Shown here: piece by piece, positions 34,827 through 45,029 of the stretch
How positions within the stretch are numbered: the stretch's first letter is position 1
How the letters are laid out: each line of letters starts with the position of its first letter
Source: Effrenium voratum
Lineage: Eukaryota; Sar; Dinophyceae; Suessiales; Symbiodiniaceae
Reading direction: 5' to 3'
NCBI GenBank assembly: GCA_963377175.1
Contig: CAUJNA010003771.1
Span: 2,531,587-2,595,586, forward strand
DNA: 64,000 nucleotides
Position numbers and translations under genes: made by a program
The notes under the pieces: generated by a model
Told to the model about the DNA's origin: nothing
What the model saw: the letters and a program-made list of their open reading frames with translations, nothing else
The model's database searches: none

Positions 34827-34897
34827 ATGGAACCTGACAGGGGGTCCTGGAAGACCTATGTTCTTTTTAAAGGGACCAAGTCCCTGTCAGGTTCCAT
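34827..34897. mobile_element. 71-bp element with perfect 16-bp inverted ends (family F)
   Basis: ATGGAACCTGACAGGG (34827-34842) and CCCTGTCAGGTTCCAT (34882-34897) are exact inverse complements around 39 bp of interior. The flanks GCCAAC and GTCAATTGGC add partial symmetry. Confidence 0.75.
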
Positions 34898-34944
34898 GTC
34901 AATTGGCAAAGGAGGATTCACCTAACCTTGTTTCAGGTTGGTGA

Positions 34945-35040
34945 ATTACTACGTCGCAGCGTCGGCTGGATGCGCATCACATGCAGCTTGTGGTCAAACA
35001 TGGAGCTGTCAGCGTTGTGGTCACCACGGGCCAAACTTGA
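34945..35040 (+). CDS. exon candidate, 31 aa
   Basis: The frame reads ITTSQRRLDAHHMQLVVKHG then AVSVVVTTGQT-stop at 35038-35040. An acceptor is likely at ACGTCGCAG| (34960). The pattern looks like beta strands. Identity unknown. Confidence 0.35.
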   Translation: MTTSQRRLDAHHMQLVVKHGAVSVVVTTGQT

Positions 35041-35394
35041 AGGGACACCGAAAGGACCTTCTTTGATCAATTTGTTTCTCTGGCTTGGCCCTATCCCCGC
35101 CACCTTCCAACTTGCGCATTGGCGTACCGTTGCTCTGCTGGAGGCTCCCTTTCACCGAACCCGAAACCGATACGGGTAGGGGTCAAACCAACGTCGGAGC
35201 CCAGGATTTTGTTGGCTTCTAAGTCAGGGTTCCCAATCCATCCTTTCCTCACCGAGATTGACAGAATGAGAGGTGACACCAGTCTGAGATTCGTCACCCT
35301 TCAACGACTTGCATTTTCTGATTTCGAGACTGTCCATTGACACCAAATGATACAGTAGCGCCAGCCCTGGATATTCCGAGGTCACTTCAGATGA

Positions 35395-35547
35395 AGTGAT
35401 CTGCGCGCGCTGAGCAGGGCGCAGTGCCGCCCAGAGCTTGCAGGGGCCACGACGGATCCAAAAGCTCAGGCTCTTAGAGAGGTGCCTTTGTCCAATGCCC
35501 ATGACATGGCCTCTGCGATTCAGATTCCTCAGATCCGATCCTTGTAA
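35395..35547 (+). CDS. exon candidate, about 50 aa
   Basis: The frame reads LSRAQCRPELAGATTDPKAQ, ALREVPLSNAHDMASAI and QIPQIRSL-stop (35545-35547). The exon may end at CTTAGAGAG|GTGCC (GT donor, 35483). Good codon use; family unknown. Confidence 0.4.
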   Translation, partial: SDLRALSRAQCRPELAGATTDPKAQALREVPLSNAHDMASAIQIPQIRSL

Positions 35548-36054
35548 CAAAAGCGCATGTGTTTGGCGCAAGAGATATGGTCGCATGCTTGGAAAAAGCG
35601 CAGGGTCTGTCAAGGTTTCACGAGCAGGTAGTACCAGACAAACTGGTAGGTAGGAGATTCGTCTCGCATGCCATTCGTTTTTTGGGCCGCTTCGGCTGGT
35701 TCAATACTTGAGTGGCTTTCTTGCGAATGCGAGGGCGCAAAATGCCCAAAGGCCCTGGACCTTCGAACCAGCCGAACCGTAGGCCCTGCACGCACTCAAG
35801 CTCAGAAAAAGGCCTTCATGCTTGCATACGAGCTTGCTTCGGTTTGGCAACACCAATCCCGGCAAAACAACATCATCTTCCTATTCAGGCTTTATGGTTG
35901 TGGGAAATGACAATTGGATGTTGGGCCACCTTTGTGATGCCAAGTTGCAATCCCCTAACCCCATCTTGTCACAGATCGGGCATGTTCCGCAGCACTCTCC
36001 AGCTGGGTCTTTCCCTATTAATTGTTGCCCCGAGCTTTGCCTACCAGCTCCTTT

Positions 36055-36141
36055 GCACTCAAGTGCCCTAGCGCTCACGGGCCCCGTGGGGATTTTTGCG
36101 GCTTTGCGCTGGAGCCTTGGAGATCTGACAGCAGTCTGCAG
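36055..36141 (+). CDS. exon candidate before GC donor
   Basis: The frame reads SALALTGPVGIFAALRWSLG then DLTAVCRQ and meets TCTGCAG|GCAAGG (GC donor at 36142). The segment is hydrophobic. It could be an upstream exon of the coiled-coil gene, but no counterpart was found near the second copy. Confidence 0.3.
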
Positions 36142-36219
36142 GCAAGGTGGGTGGTAGCCTTTACTCTCCGCTTATTTCTCTCTCTCTCTCTCTCTCTCTC
36201 CATCTCTTTCTGCCACTCC

Positions 36220-36324
36220 CTCACCACAAGCGCAGTGGAGTCTTTGTTGCTCAACTGCAAGTTGCGGCATCACAGTTGGGACGCCTTGGGGCCTCTCTCG
36301 AATGAAGTCCGAGCTGCCTTCTGA
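36220..36324 (+). CDS. exon candidate, about 30 aa
   Basis: Following a CT-rich tract (36177-36225), AVESLLLNCKLRHHSWDALG then PLSNEVRAAF-stop is open to 36324. A second frame (GVFVAQLQVAASQLGRLGAS) is equally plausible and more helical, so the frame is undecided. It lies 380 bp before the first coiled-coil exon. Confidence 0.3.
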   Translation, partial: LTTSAVESLLLNCKLRHHSWDALGPLSNEVRAAF

Positions 36325-36701
36325 GGCAATAGCATTTTACAGCACTTCAGTGTAGCATGTAGCATGCCATGTATGGCAACTGTAGCCGTGCGATGTTGTC
36401 TCTCTTTTTTTGCGCTATGATATGTGGGTGCCTGTTTGCCTCAACTTTGTCATGACTCCGAAATGTCACTCATGCGCAGCAACTAGCATCTGTGTAGACG
36501 CCTCTTTGTTCTAATTCAATGCCTGACCTGCGTTCGACGTTTGTAAGAACCACCCGTGGTACAGTTTTATGGTTGCTTAGCAACCCTGTTTTGGGATCAA
36601 CGGGAAGGCTCCCATCACTTTCCAGGTTGCTTCCCAGAAATGGGAATCGCAGATCCAGTCGAGTTTGCCTTTTGCTTCATCGGGGTTCGCCCCATCCTCA
36701 G

Positions 36702-39574
36702 GAGCATGGACGCCACCATGGGAAGCATCGCCCCAACGGGCCTCAAGGGCAAGTTGGCCGCCCTGGAGGAGAGTTTTGGCCGGTTCGATTCGCGGGTTGC
36801 TGGTCATGGGCCCGGGGGGGGGGGGAGTGCGTTGAAGGACTCGGCCCCCCCTATGCTTCCATTTCCTGAAGAATATTGTTTTCATTTTCCCCTGTTGGTT
36901 TTAAAGGGAATATATTTTCCAGGATATATTTGTATTCTGTCCAGGGAACTACTCATGTTGTTCCGCCTGCGGCCTTTTGGGGGTCCAAAAGGGTTGTCCC
37001 ATTTATTTTGACAACCCACCATTAGGTAGCTTGGTTCAATTTTGGGATAGTACGATAATTTGACTGGAGACCCTTCTCAATGCCTGTTTTCACGTTGGTT
37101 TCCTGAAAGATCCAGTTTGCGACATTCCCATATATGCTCTGGTCAGAAGTTTGAGCATGGCTCATGTCAGACTGAACCTCCCTACATGTTGTTTTGGGCG
37201 AGTTCATACTCCTTCAAGCAGTGTGATCCGAAATCAAAGCTGGATATGGTGGCCATTAACAAGTACGGATCCCCATCATTCAGGCTCTCAAGATTGGCGG
37301 ATCCCTGGAAGCTATGCCAATGGCCCCCAATTGGGACAGGGCTTTGTATCCCTATTTTTGCTTGCATGGGGATGTATGTGTATGAGACTAGGCCAATCCC
37401 TTGTTGGGGTTTCCCCTTCTGTCAGACTTGGCTCAGTAATCAAACATTTCTTTTGCCTGGGGTGTCCTTCCTTTCCAGCAAAGCACGGGGATCTGTTCCC
37501 AGTTGCTCAGGGGCCTCAGACCATTTTCCCGAGGACTTCATCTCCATGCAGAACGAAGAGCTGGCGGCGCAGCGGCAGGAGCGGCGGAGTCTCCGTGACG
37601 TCACGTCGCGCGTCGAGTGGCCTTTGGCATGGTCGGTTTGCCGGTGGCCGGCAACGTATGGTGAAGCCGAAAGGACCCTGGGTCCTTGGAGCAGAGTGGC
37701 CCCTTGTTGGGTCAGCTTTGGGAGGCAGGGTGGTTGCGCAGTCAAACCGAAGTCCGGTTCCCTTCAATGGAACAAAAAGGCTGATCATGCTGAAAGGGCG
37801 TGGCCCAACCCTGCCGGTGATGGGAGGCGGACGGGGCCCATGCTTTTGAGGTGCCTCTTCAGACGGGGGCTGGCCACATGGACATTTTCTTTTGAACAGC
37901 CCAAAGGCACTTGTTCTCCGAAGCGAAAGTCGGCCGCGCGACGCGATCTCACGCACTCCGCGGCCGATTTCCGCTGCGAGGAAATCGAAAGCCTGCGCGG
38001 GGACAAAGCTGGCATCGAGGCCGGGTGGCACTCGGCTGAGCGCATTGCAAGGATACTCGGAGTTGTAAGGGTTGACATGCCCGGGGTTGGTCAATCCCCA
38101 TGTGAGTGATCTGCAAGGTCCCAAATTCAGATTCAGAAGCCCAACAATGGGGAATGTCAAAACTGGAGACTTGTTTTAGGACGGTGGGAAGCCCATCTGG
38201 AGATCTCCCTTTCCAGGAGCACTACCAGGGACAACTGCAAGAGCTCAAGAAGACCATGGTCGGCGACGTCCAACGCCTGCAGGTGACGCCTGACGTTTCT
38301 TGGGGGCGAAATTGGGGTGTTTTTTTTTTGAGGCTACCTTTTTTTGGTGGTTTTAAAGGACAACCAAAAGGACACCCACCATGTTAGAGGGCTCCCCCCC
38401 ATTTTGAGACACCCATTTGGCGTCTGCCAGAGCTGGGAACAGCCCCGTTCAGTGGTCTAGCTCCTTCTCTCCCAAGTGCACTTCTCCCTTTTTTACTTGT
38501 CTCCCTTTACGCGTGAATGCACTTAAAGGTCACACCCTGCTCGCATCCATGATAAAAAGACTGTCATGTTATGCCACAACACACCCAGTTCTTCCATTTG
38601 CTGAGCGCTACACGAGTATCTACGAGGATGCCACCCGTCACTCTTGACTTTTGCCTCGTGTGCCTCGTGCCTCGTGCCTCGTGTGCCTCGTGTGCCTCGT
38701 GGCTTTGCAGGACGAAGTCAAAAGGCACTTTGCCCAACACAAGGCGGAGAACGCCCGCGCCGCCGCCATGTCTTGGCGGGCGAAGTGCCGTGAAGGTGCG
38801 TCCTTCCAGGTGTTTTGTTGTGCCGAGTTTAGCTTGCTGGTGCGAGAGATGCAGAAAGTGAGAAATGGAATGACCCCCCCAAAAAACATCCAACTGGTGG
38901 CTTCCTTTAAGGAAGTCCCCTTCGGGTTCATTCCCAACACCCGGAAGGGCATTCCCTACCTATCGCACCAGCAAGTCAAGGAAACCAAAGGGAAGCGATC
39001 CAACGAGACAAACCTAATGAAAAATGGGAATTGCCCAAGGTGCAAGGTGCACCATTCCTCTGCCCTCGGCTGAGGCCTTCAGCAGCAGATCACAACCCTG
39101 AAGGGGGAGAAGACGCCGCTGGCTTATCCTAGCCCCGCCCAAGCATCGGACGACTCAGAGGGAGGACACGAAAAGACGCCAAAAGTTTGTCCCCACCAGA
39201 CCTGAGTTTGGGCATTTGCCTTTCTTTGGTCGGTTTTCTTTGTCCGAAATTGTAGTACGCAATCGATGTTTGAGGTTTGATCTCCCCAAGCAGAACCAGT
39301 CTTTTGGGGAGGATACATCAAAACAAGCCAGCGGAGGTCCGGTGGGTCCTTCGGGGGGAAAACAATGTGGCTTGGCTGGGTGGTTCGGGCTTATTTTCCC
39401 CCCCCCCCCCCCCACAGAAGGCAGTTCAAAAAAAATGTGGTTTGGTGTGGGTTGGGCTTGTGCTTTTTTCTTTCTTTTTTCTCCCCCAAGCCGAAGGGCG
39501 TCGGACACGGCTTGAGGTCCCTGCAGCAGCAGATCCTGGGGCTCCAGCGCCGCATCCAAGAGATCGAGGAGCAG
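36702..39574 (+). CDS. coiled-coil protein gene, copy 1 (seven exons)
   Basis: Seven short exons are recognised because each recurs in copy 2. Exon 1 is 36702-36768 (MDATMGSIAPTGLKGKLAAL), 2 is 37534-37578 (DFISMQNEELAAQRQ), 3 is 37981-38019 (EIESLRGDKAGIE), 4 is 38217-38282 (EHYQGQLQELKKTMVGDV), 5 is 38711-38756 (DEVKRHFAQHKAENA), 6 is 39075-39114 (LQQQITTLKGEKT) and 7 is 39517-39574 (SLQQQILGLQRRIQEIEEQ). All six junctions join in frame. Phases are 0 for introns 1-4, then 1 and 2. Donors are GA, GA, GC, GT, GC and GC, and GA after exon 7. Every acceptor is AG followed by G. The product is one Gln/Glu/Lys-rich helix, almost certainly a coiled coil. Function is unknown, and upstream and downstream exons are not identified. 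Confidence 0.72.
38838..38971. mobile_element. inverted-repeat element, family H copy 1 (in intron 5 of copy 1)
   Basis: The left end GCTGGTGCGAGAG and right end CTATCGCACCAGC are inverted. The interior includes GGAATGACCCCCCC and CATCCAACTGGTGG, shared with 44775-44835. Non-coding. Confidence 0.6.
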
Positions 39575-39662
39575 GAGCGGGGCCCCAAAAGCCAAAAGGC
39601 GTGCGTCATGCCCCAAAGGCCAAGGGCCCGAAGTGGCGGGCAGAAGTCTCTATGTTAGCCTA

Positions 39663-39905
39663 AAAGGGGAAGATACGTATGTGCATATACATATATATAT
39701 ATATATGTACATATTATATATATGTGTATATACATATATATATATATATATACATACATACATACATACATACATACATACATACATACATACATACATA
39801 CATACATACATACATACATACATACATACATACATACATACATACATACATACACACATATGTGCATATGTACATATATATATATATATATACATACACA
39901 TGTAT
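39663..39905 (+). repeat. (TACA)n microsatellite with TA-rich edges
   Basis: TATATG/TACATA edges flank a perfect (TACA)n core at about 39751-39853. Same motif family as the longer array at 22.6 kb. Confidence 0.95.
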
Positions 39906-40600
39906 ATTCTCAGCCTTTCCACGATCTACCTTTTGCTGTCATTCGTTCCATCTGCGGGCACAAAACAAATATGTGTCACAATGTGTCATGTTACAACTGC
40001 AAGCCAGACGAGTTGGTGTCACCTGTGTCCGTGCTATATGTGTACATATGTATAAATATATCTAAGATTCCCGAAAAGCCGAAGACACATCACGCGGCGG
40101 GTGCGCAACACAACACGTGCATCCTGTGTGAGAGGGTGTGCGCGCGCGCGTTTGCCATTTTGTCTTGTCCTTGTGAGTTTTTTGCAAAGGGCAGCATCTA
40201 CGCAGAGACGACTTGCTGTTGAAAAAGATGACCTTTGAGGGTGTACCCCCCTAATGCTAGCGGCGCGAGAAAATAAACAAACGGTTGGCATGTTTTTTTC
40301 AGACAATTGGGGTGCACCCTCAGAGGAATATACAGAACAGAAGCCCTTGAAGTGCTCCCAGGGCGTCATCGATTGTGCCTTCGCAGAAGTAGTTGGATCA
40401 TGGGTTATGTCTTGATTGCAACTAATGGTGTTGGCGTATCTGTAAGGTTCATGGATTAAGTCGAGGATAGGAACTCGGATCAAACCTTTGAGCGGACTTG
40501 AGGAAACTTCAAGGAGCCCATCCCTTTTTCCCAATGGCTCCAGCCCCGAGCCGGAATTTGACCGCGCGGCCGGGTGCTTTAAACAACTTAACAGACAAAA
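39906..40600. other. non-coding gap
   Basis: Unique sequence, some of it A-rich, with no protein-like open frame. The minus-strand frame at 40034-40603 has no recognised features. Confidence 0.45.
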
Positions 40601-40610
40601 CAATGAACAC

Positions 40611-40905
40611 TAAGAGTAATCATAATAATGATAATAACAATGATAATAACAATGATAATAACAATGATAATAACAATGATAGTAATGACAATAATAATTA
40701 TAATAGTTGTAATAATTATACTCATAATGATAGTGATAATATTGAGACTAATAATGATACTCATAATAACAATCATAATGATATTTATAAGGATAACGAT
40801 ACTGACAATAATAATAACAATGATAATACTAATGATAATGCCAATGATCTTACTAAGATAAACACAACACTAGTACCAATGAGAATAATGATAATAATAG
40901 CAACA
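40611..40905 (+). repeat. AAT/GAT/AAC triplet-rich degenerate array
   Basis: AATAATGATAATAACAATG-type words repeat with drift for nearly 300 bp. Asn/Asp-rich frames on + and Ile/Val-rich frames on - are artefacts. Confidence 0.9.
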
Positions 40906-42770
40906 ATGCAACATTGCAGTCATGGGGGAACAATTGGGAATACTACCCTAAACACACTTCGGTGTACTGTACGTTGGAACCTATATATATATATATGTAT
41001 GAACTTTCAGCATGAGAAGACATCTCTGCACACAACAAGAAGGGGTACCGTAAACAACACAAGAATGCGTGGTTTCTAGGTACACTTGGAGAGCCCCCTC
41101 CCCCACACTTTTGCTCGGTGGCGAAGACGCAGACCGGTGCAACCAGGTGTTTCTGCATCGATCCTGGATACGGAATCACTAAAATTGGTTGGCTTCACGT
41201 TGGTTTCCAGCGGTTTTTCCCAAAGGGCCCAAGGATCCGGTTCAAAGGCCTGGGTATGTTCCCGCCTGGGTGGTTTCTTCCTCTTTTCGGCACGGTCCCC
41301 CTGGGTTCAAAGGGTAACCAAGAGGAAAAAGCCGAAGACCATTCTGGGGCCACTCTTTGTTTGGACGCAAGGGGAGCTGGGCTGAGCTTCGCAGCCAGGT
41401 TGGTGCAGACTGACGGAAGGAGTTGGAGAGTTGGAGCCTCAGCCTCTCGGCGCGGTGTTTCCGGGCGCTTCTCCGTTCGTCGGGCGAAAGAGGTCCGACA
41501 GCAGGCTTCCGGTTAGAATAAGGAGGGTCCTACAAGTGGTTTTGGTTTTACACCATTTTGCGCCTTTCCGCTATCTTCGGAAGCACCCACACGTTTAAAT
41601 GTGGGCTTCAAAGATTCTGACGTGTCCGTACATGAGTGATAGCAAGTTCTTCGTATCATCAGAGCCCGAGTAGCCTTGCCGTGCTTGTAGCCCATGGCTC
41701 GTATTTCTTGGCCTATTGGGGTGGGCAACGCAGCGGAGTTTCGGAGTTTCACAGTTGGCACCACTTTCGGTGCTTGCATAGCTTTGCCGTTGCTCTAACA
41801 GGCCCAAGAGATGGGCATTGGATGCGTTTTGCCAGGGCCGTTTCAACCATGATGAACATTGATTCGAACATAGGACACTGTGCGGCAGGGCAACTATTTG
41901 GCACCAGAAGAAGAGTCCTTCATCGTGGGGCCCCAAGGGAACCTGTTGCTCAATGCTACTGCTGTGGATTCACAGCATGGGTTTTGACCACACCAATGAA
42001 ATGGCTCAGAGAGTCGAAGAAGGGAGACAAAGAGAGAGAGGCAGATGGAGAGAGCCAGAGCCTCTGAGGTACCGCTTCGGGACGGGTCGTTCTTCGCGAC
42101 TCGTAGGATTCCTTGAGAAAATCCAGGGAATCGGTTTGGTGGCTTCCAGTCAGCACTTGGCACTGGGCATTTTTGTTTTGTCGCACAGAGAGCACAGGAT
42201 CTTCCAATCATCCGATTGCAACCATGTCACATGTGGGACTCAAGAAACATGTGCTGCTGGGGGCGCTTTCCTTGAGGGCTTGCAACCAAATTCTGAACCT
42301 TGCACCGCTTAGCTGAGCGCCTTGCCAAATGTCTGATGAAGCTTCGGAGTGCTTCATCCAAGCCATTTGTGATACGAGTATTTGACATGTTATTGGTAGT
42401 CTACTGTTGGCTTGGCAGGACACCCTCTCCCCCCCCCGGAAGAATCCAATTTTCCCATTATCTCCCGTTCGCGAGGCAAGTGATCTTGTTTGTGGCACCT
42501 ATGAGATCTGGTCAACATGTCCAATAATCTTTGGTCGGAAATCATGGGGACGAGCCCTAAATTTCACCCACACAATCCAAGTCACACAAATTGTCCAAGC
42601 TTCGTTACGGGGACCACATATTTCGACTAGCTCATGAAATGTGGATTTGTCTCTAAGGGGGGACCCCACATCCCCATTTGTGGTGTGATTTCCGTTTGGT
42701 TTCCCTTTCAAACAGCCCGAGAAGGTACCGAGCCAAAGAAGCCACACCCGGACGTAAAAGTTTCCACAAA
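40906..42770. other. mostly non-coding, one weak exon
   Basis: 41380-41515 has a GC-rich open stretch (SFAARLVQTDGRSWRVGASA, then VRRAKEVRQQ) that may be an exon. Two other frames are partly open, so support is weak. 41200-41350 carries one of the CCTTTTGGTT-like short palindromic words. The rest is unique, intron-like DNA. Confidence 0.4.
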
Positions 42771-42887
42771 GTGGCTGATTCTCGGGCAAAGCGCTCTCCC
42801 GAGCGCAGTGCTACCGGCAGAGATGTGAACTGCGCCTTCTCCGACCTGCCTTCCGGACTCGCAGCGCACCCCATTGGAAAAGTGTAA
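42771..42887 (+). CDS. exon candidate, about 38 aa
   Basis: After TTCCACAAAG the frame reads ADSRAKRSPERSATGRDVNC then AFSDLPSGLAAHPIGK, with GTGTAA at the end giving a possible GT donor. The codon pattern is good. It lies 2.1 kb upstream of coiled-coil copy 2 and could be one of its upstream exons. Confidence 0.35.
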   Translation: MADSRAKRSPERSATGRDVNCAFSDLPSGLAAHPIGKV

Positions 42888-43224
42888 GCCAAAATGCAGG
42901 GCTCCAGTTTTGCCTTGTGCCTGCCTTACCTTTGGGGACCACCAGTTTCAACTGAGCTGTTTTCCTCTGGGATGGAAAAGAAGGGGGACATCAGACACCT
43001 GAGCTGTTTTCCTACCCTGGTGGAGTTTCTCGCGAAAAATAGGATGTGCGGGACCGAGTCGCGACATCACGGCACGGCGGAGGGTGTGTGTTGGTCGGGT
43101 CAATGATCATGACTTACCAACCCTCACATGGGTGTTTTTTCTTTGGGCGTGCCCTTTTCCAGGTGGTTTTCAAGGGTGGTTTCAAGGGAGGCTTCAAAAG
43201 GACCAACGGTCCCCGCATGGCAAG

Positions 43225-43453
43225 ACAGAAATCGATCTGCGCCATGTTTGTCCCGAGTCTCAGCCGGTGGCACGGCACTGTGGCAGTTTGAGAACCGCTC
43301 AAACCGCTTCGCCCGCTAACGTCCGGCCTGCCAAGCTGCAGCCCGTCTCACCAAGTGTCACCCTGGCTCCGGGAGAGAAGAATAAATTTGCGCGAAGCCC
43401 CCCGGCGTGCGGAAGGGGAGCGAGCGGACGAAGGAGCGCGCTGCTTGTGTGTG
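43225..43453 (+). CDS. exon candidate, about 76 aa
   Basis: After ATGGCAAG the frame reads TEIDLRHVCPESQPVARHCG, RTAQTASPANVRPAKLQPVS, PSVTLAPGEKNKFARSPPAC and GRGASGRRSALL, one of the longest open exon-like stretches in this part. A Pro/Ala/Ser-rich, low-order composition suggests a linker. A GTGTGTGTGG donor-like end follows. Identity unknown. Confidence 0.4.
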
Positions 43454-43817
43454 TGGTTTTCTGGAAGTCCCGCTTGAACTGCAAGGCACATGCATGCACA
43501 CACACACACACACACCCAGGGATCAAAAAGGAAAGTCTGTTGGGGCTTTTTGATGTGAAGGGATTTATCGCTGGGCATGAGATGACCCGCCCAAAAGGAA
43601 GAGTCCCTGCCAACATACGCTATGATTGCTGGGAGAGCCCGTTGACCCCAATGCCCTTTGATGGACTTTGACCCATGTTATGCCAACCAACAGGGTGCTC
43701 CGTTTGCTTGCAGGTCTGACAAGCGAGGTGGTTAGGGTTTCTATGAGCAGGGTGATCTGGAGAGAAGGTCAAAGTAGAATGAGCTCACTAATTCGAGGGC
43801 GTCCCTGAACATGAATC

Positions 43818-43909
43818 CTCTCTCTCTCTCTCTCTCTCGCTCCTTCTCTCCCTCTCTGCCTTTCTTTCTCCATCTATCCCCTTGCTCTTTCCGACTCTCG
43901 CACTATCTC

Positions 43910-43955
<46 letters not shown>

Positions 43956-44096
43956 CAACTTCCCTCTCTACTGTTGCTCTCCCTCTCTCTTTCTCCCGCT
44001 CTCTTTTTGTATCTCTCTCTCTCTCTCGCTTTCTGTGTCCCTCTCTCTCTCTCTCTCTTTCCTTGTCTATTTTCTTCTCTCTCTCTCTCTCTGTTT
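43818..44096 (+). repeat. (CT)n / pyrimidine-rich microsatellite
   Basis: Interrupted CTCTCT tracts of nearly 280 bp, ending just before an AG acceptor at 44115-44116. It could act as an extended polypyrimidine tract. Confidence 0.95.
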
Positions 44097-44116
44097 GACT
44101 GAGGGGGTACTTGCAG

Positions 44117-44193
44117 CGGATTCCGTGCAACCAGCGCAGGGCTCAAACTCTGGCAAGCTCCGGCGTACTCTCCTCAAGCTGGGGACCTGGTAG
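44117..44193 (+). CDS. exon candidate, 25 aa
   Basis: After GTACTTGCAG the frame reads DSVQPAQGSNSGKLRRTLLK then LGTW-stop (44191-44193). The acceptor with its long pyrimidine tract is strong. The protein is too short to identify. It is about 0.9 kb upstream of coiled-coil copy 2. Confidence 0.35.
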
Positions 44194-44744
44194 CCCGCGA
44201 TGCTGGGAGGGTGGGTTTGGTGGGTTGGTTCTGGCGGGTCTCGCGACCAAAGACTGCCTCAAGAAGCCAGCCGTTTGTGGGGCTTGGAGCTTTCCGCCGG
44301 AAGCCGGTCGTTGGGCGGGAGGTGAGTGTACATGAGTGTACAAACCGCCCGCAAGAGGAAGTGTGGGCTTGACCTCTTTCATGAGTTTGAACGCTTGAGC
44401 GCCATGAAACGCTTTTGGTGTTAAAGGCTTTGGGCATGAACCCCCGTGTAAATGTCCAGAGCGTCCAAGCTCTCAAAATTCGACACTCACAGGTGTCACA
44501 GGCCCATCGTCGTCAAAACTCTTTTTTTTGCCAGTTTGAAGGGCCAGCCAAAGGAATTTCGCAGCTCGCTGCCTGAGTTCCTGGACTTCAATCTTTTGGG
44601 ATCCAGAGCCACGATCAAAAGCAGCTCAGTCTGTCCGGTTTGAGTCTACTTCCCCGTTTTGTAACCATTTTGTGCCGATTCCTATGTTCCAGATTGGGCA
44701 ACCCATCTTGTAGACGAGGGAGTCCCATTCTTTTCGGTGCTCAG

Positions 44745-44880
44745 GTCGCAACAAAAGATTGCAGTTGCTCCGCAGGGAATGAGACATGGAATGACCCCCC
44801 AAAAACCCATCCAACTGGTGCTTTCGTGGGGGACCAATGCCGTGGGTGTGGTGGTCAAAAAAAGGTTAGCCCCAGAATGC
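44745..44880. mobile_element. family H element, degenerate copy 2
   Basis: GCAGGGAATGAGACATGGAA, TGACCCCCCAAAAACCCATC and CAACTGGTGCTTTCG match the interior of 38838-38971. The terminal repeats are not clearly preserved. Confidence 0.45.
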
Positions 44881-45029
44881 ACCCCTGGTAAATGGAATAG
44901 ACGAAAAACCTGCCGTCCAATTCCTGGTGGTTCATACGCCTGGGATGGTTCATTCCACGTTTCATTCCCTTAAACCTGCGGTCCATATCCTGGTGGTTCG
45001 TCTTGACTGACGCCCACGCCTGGCAGCAG

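Noticed and set aside
37060..38109. 349-codon + strand ORF
   Set aside because: Only short pieces (coiled-coil exons 2 and 3, one of them in another frame) are supported; the rest is intron read-through.
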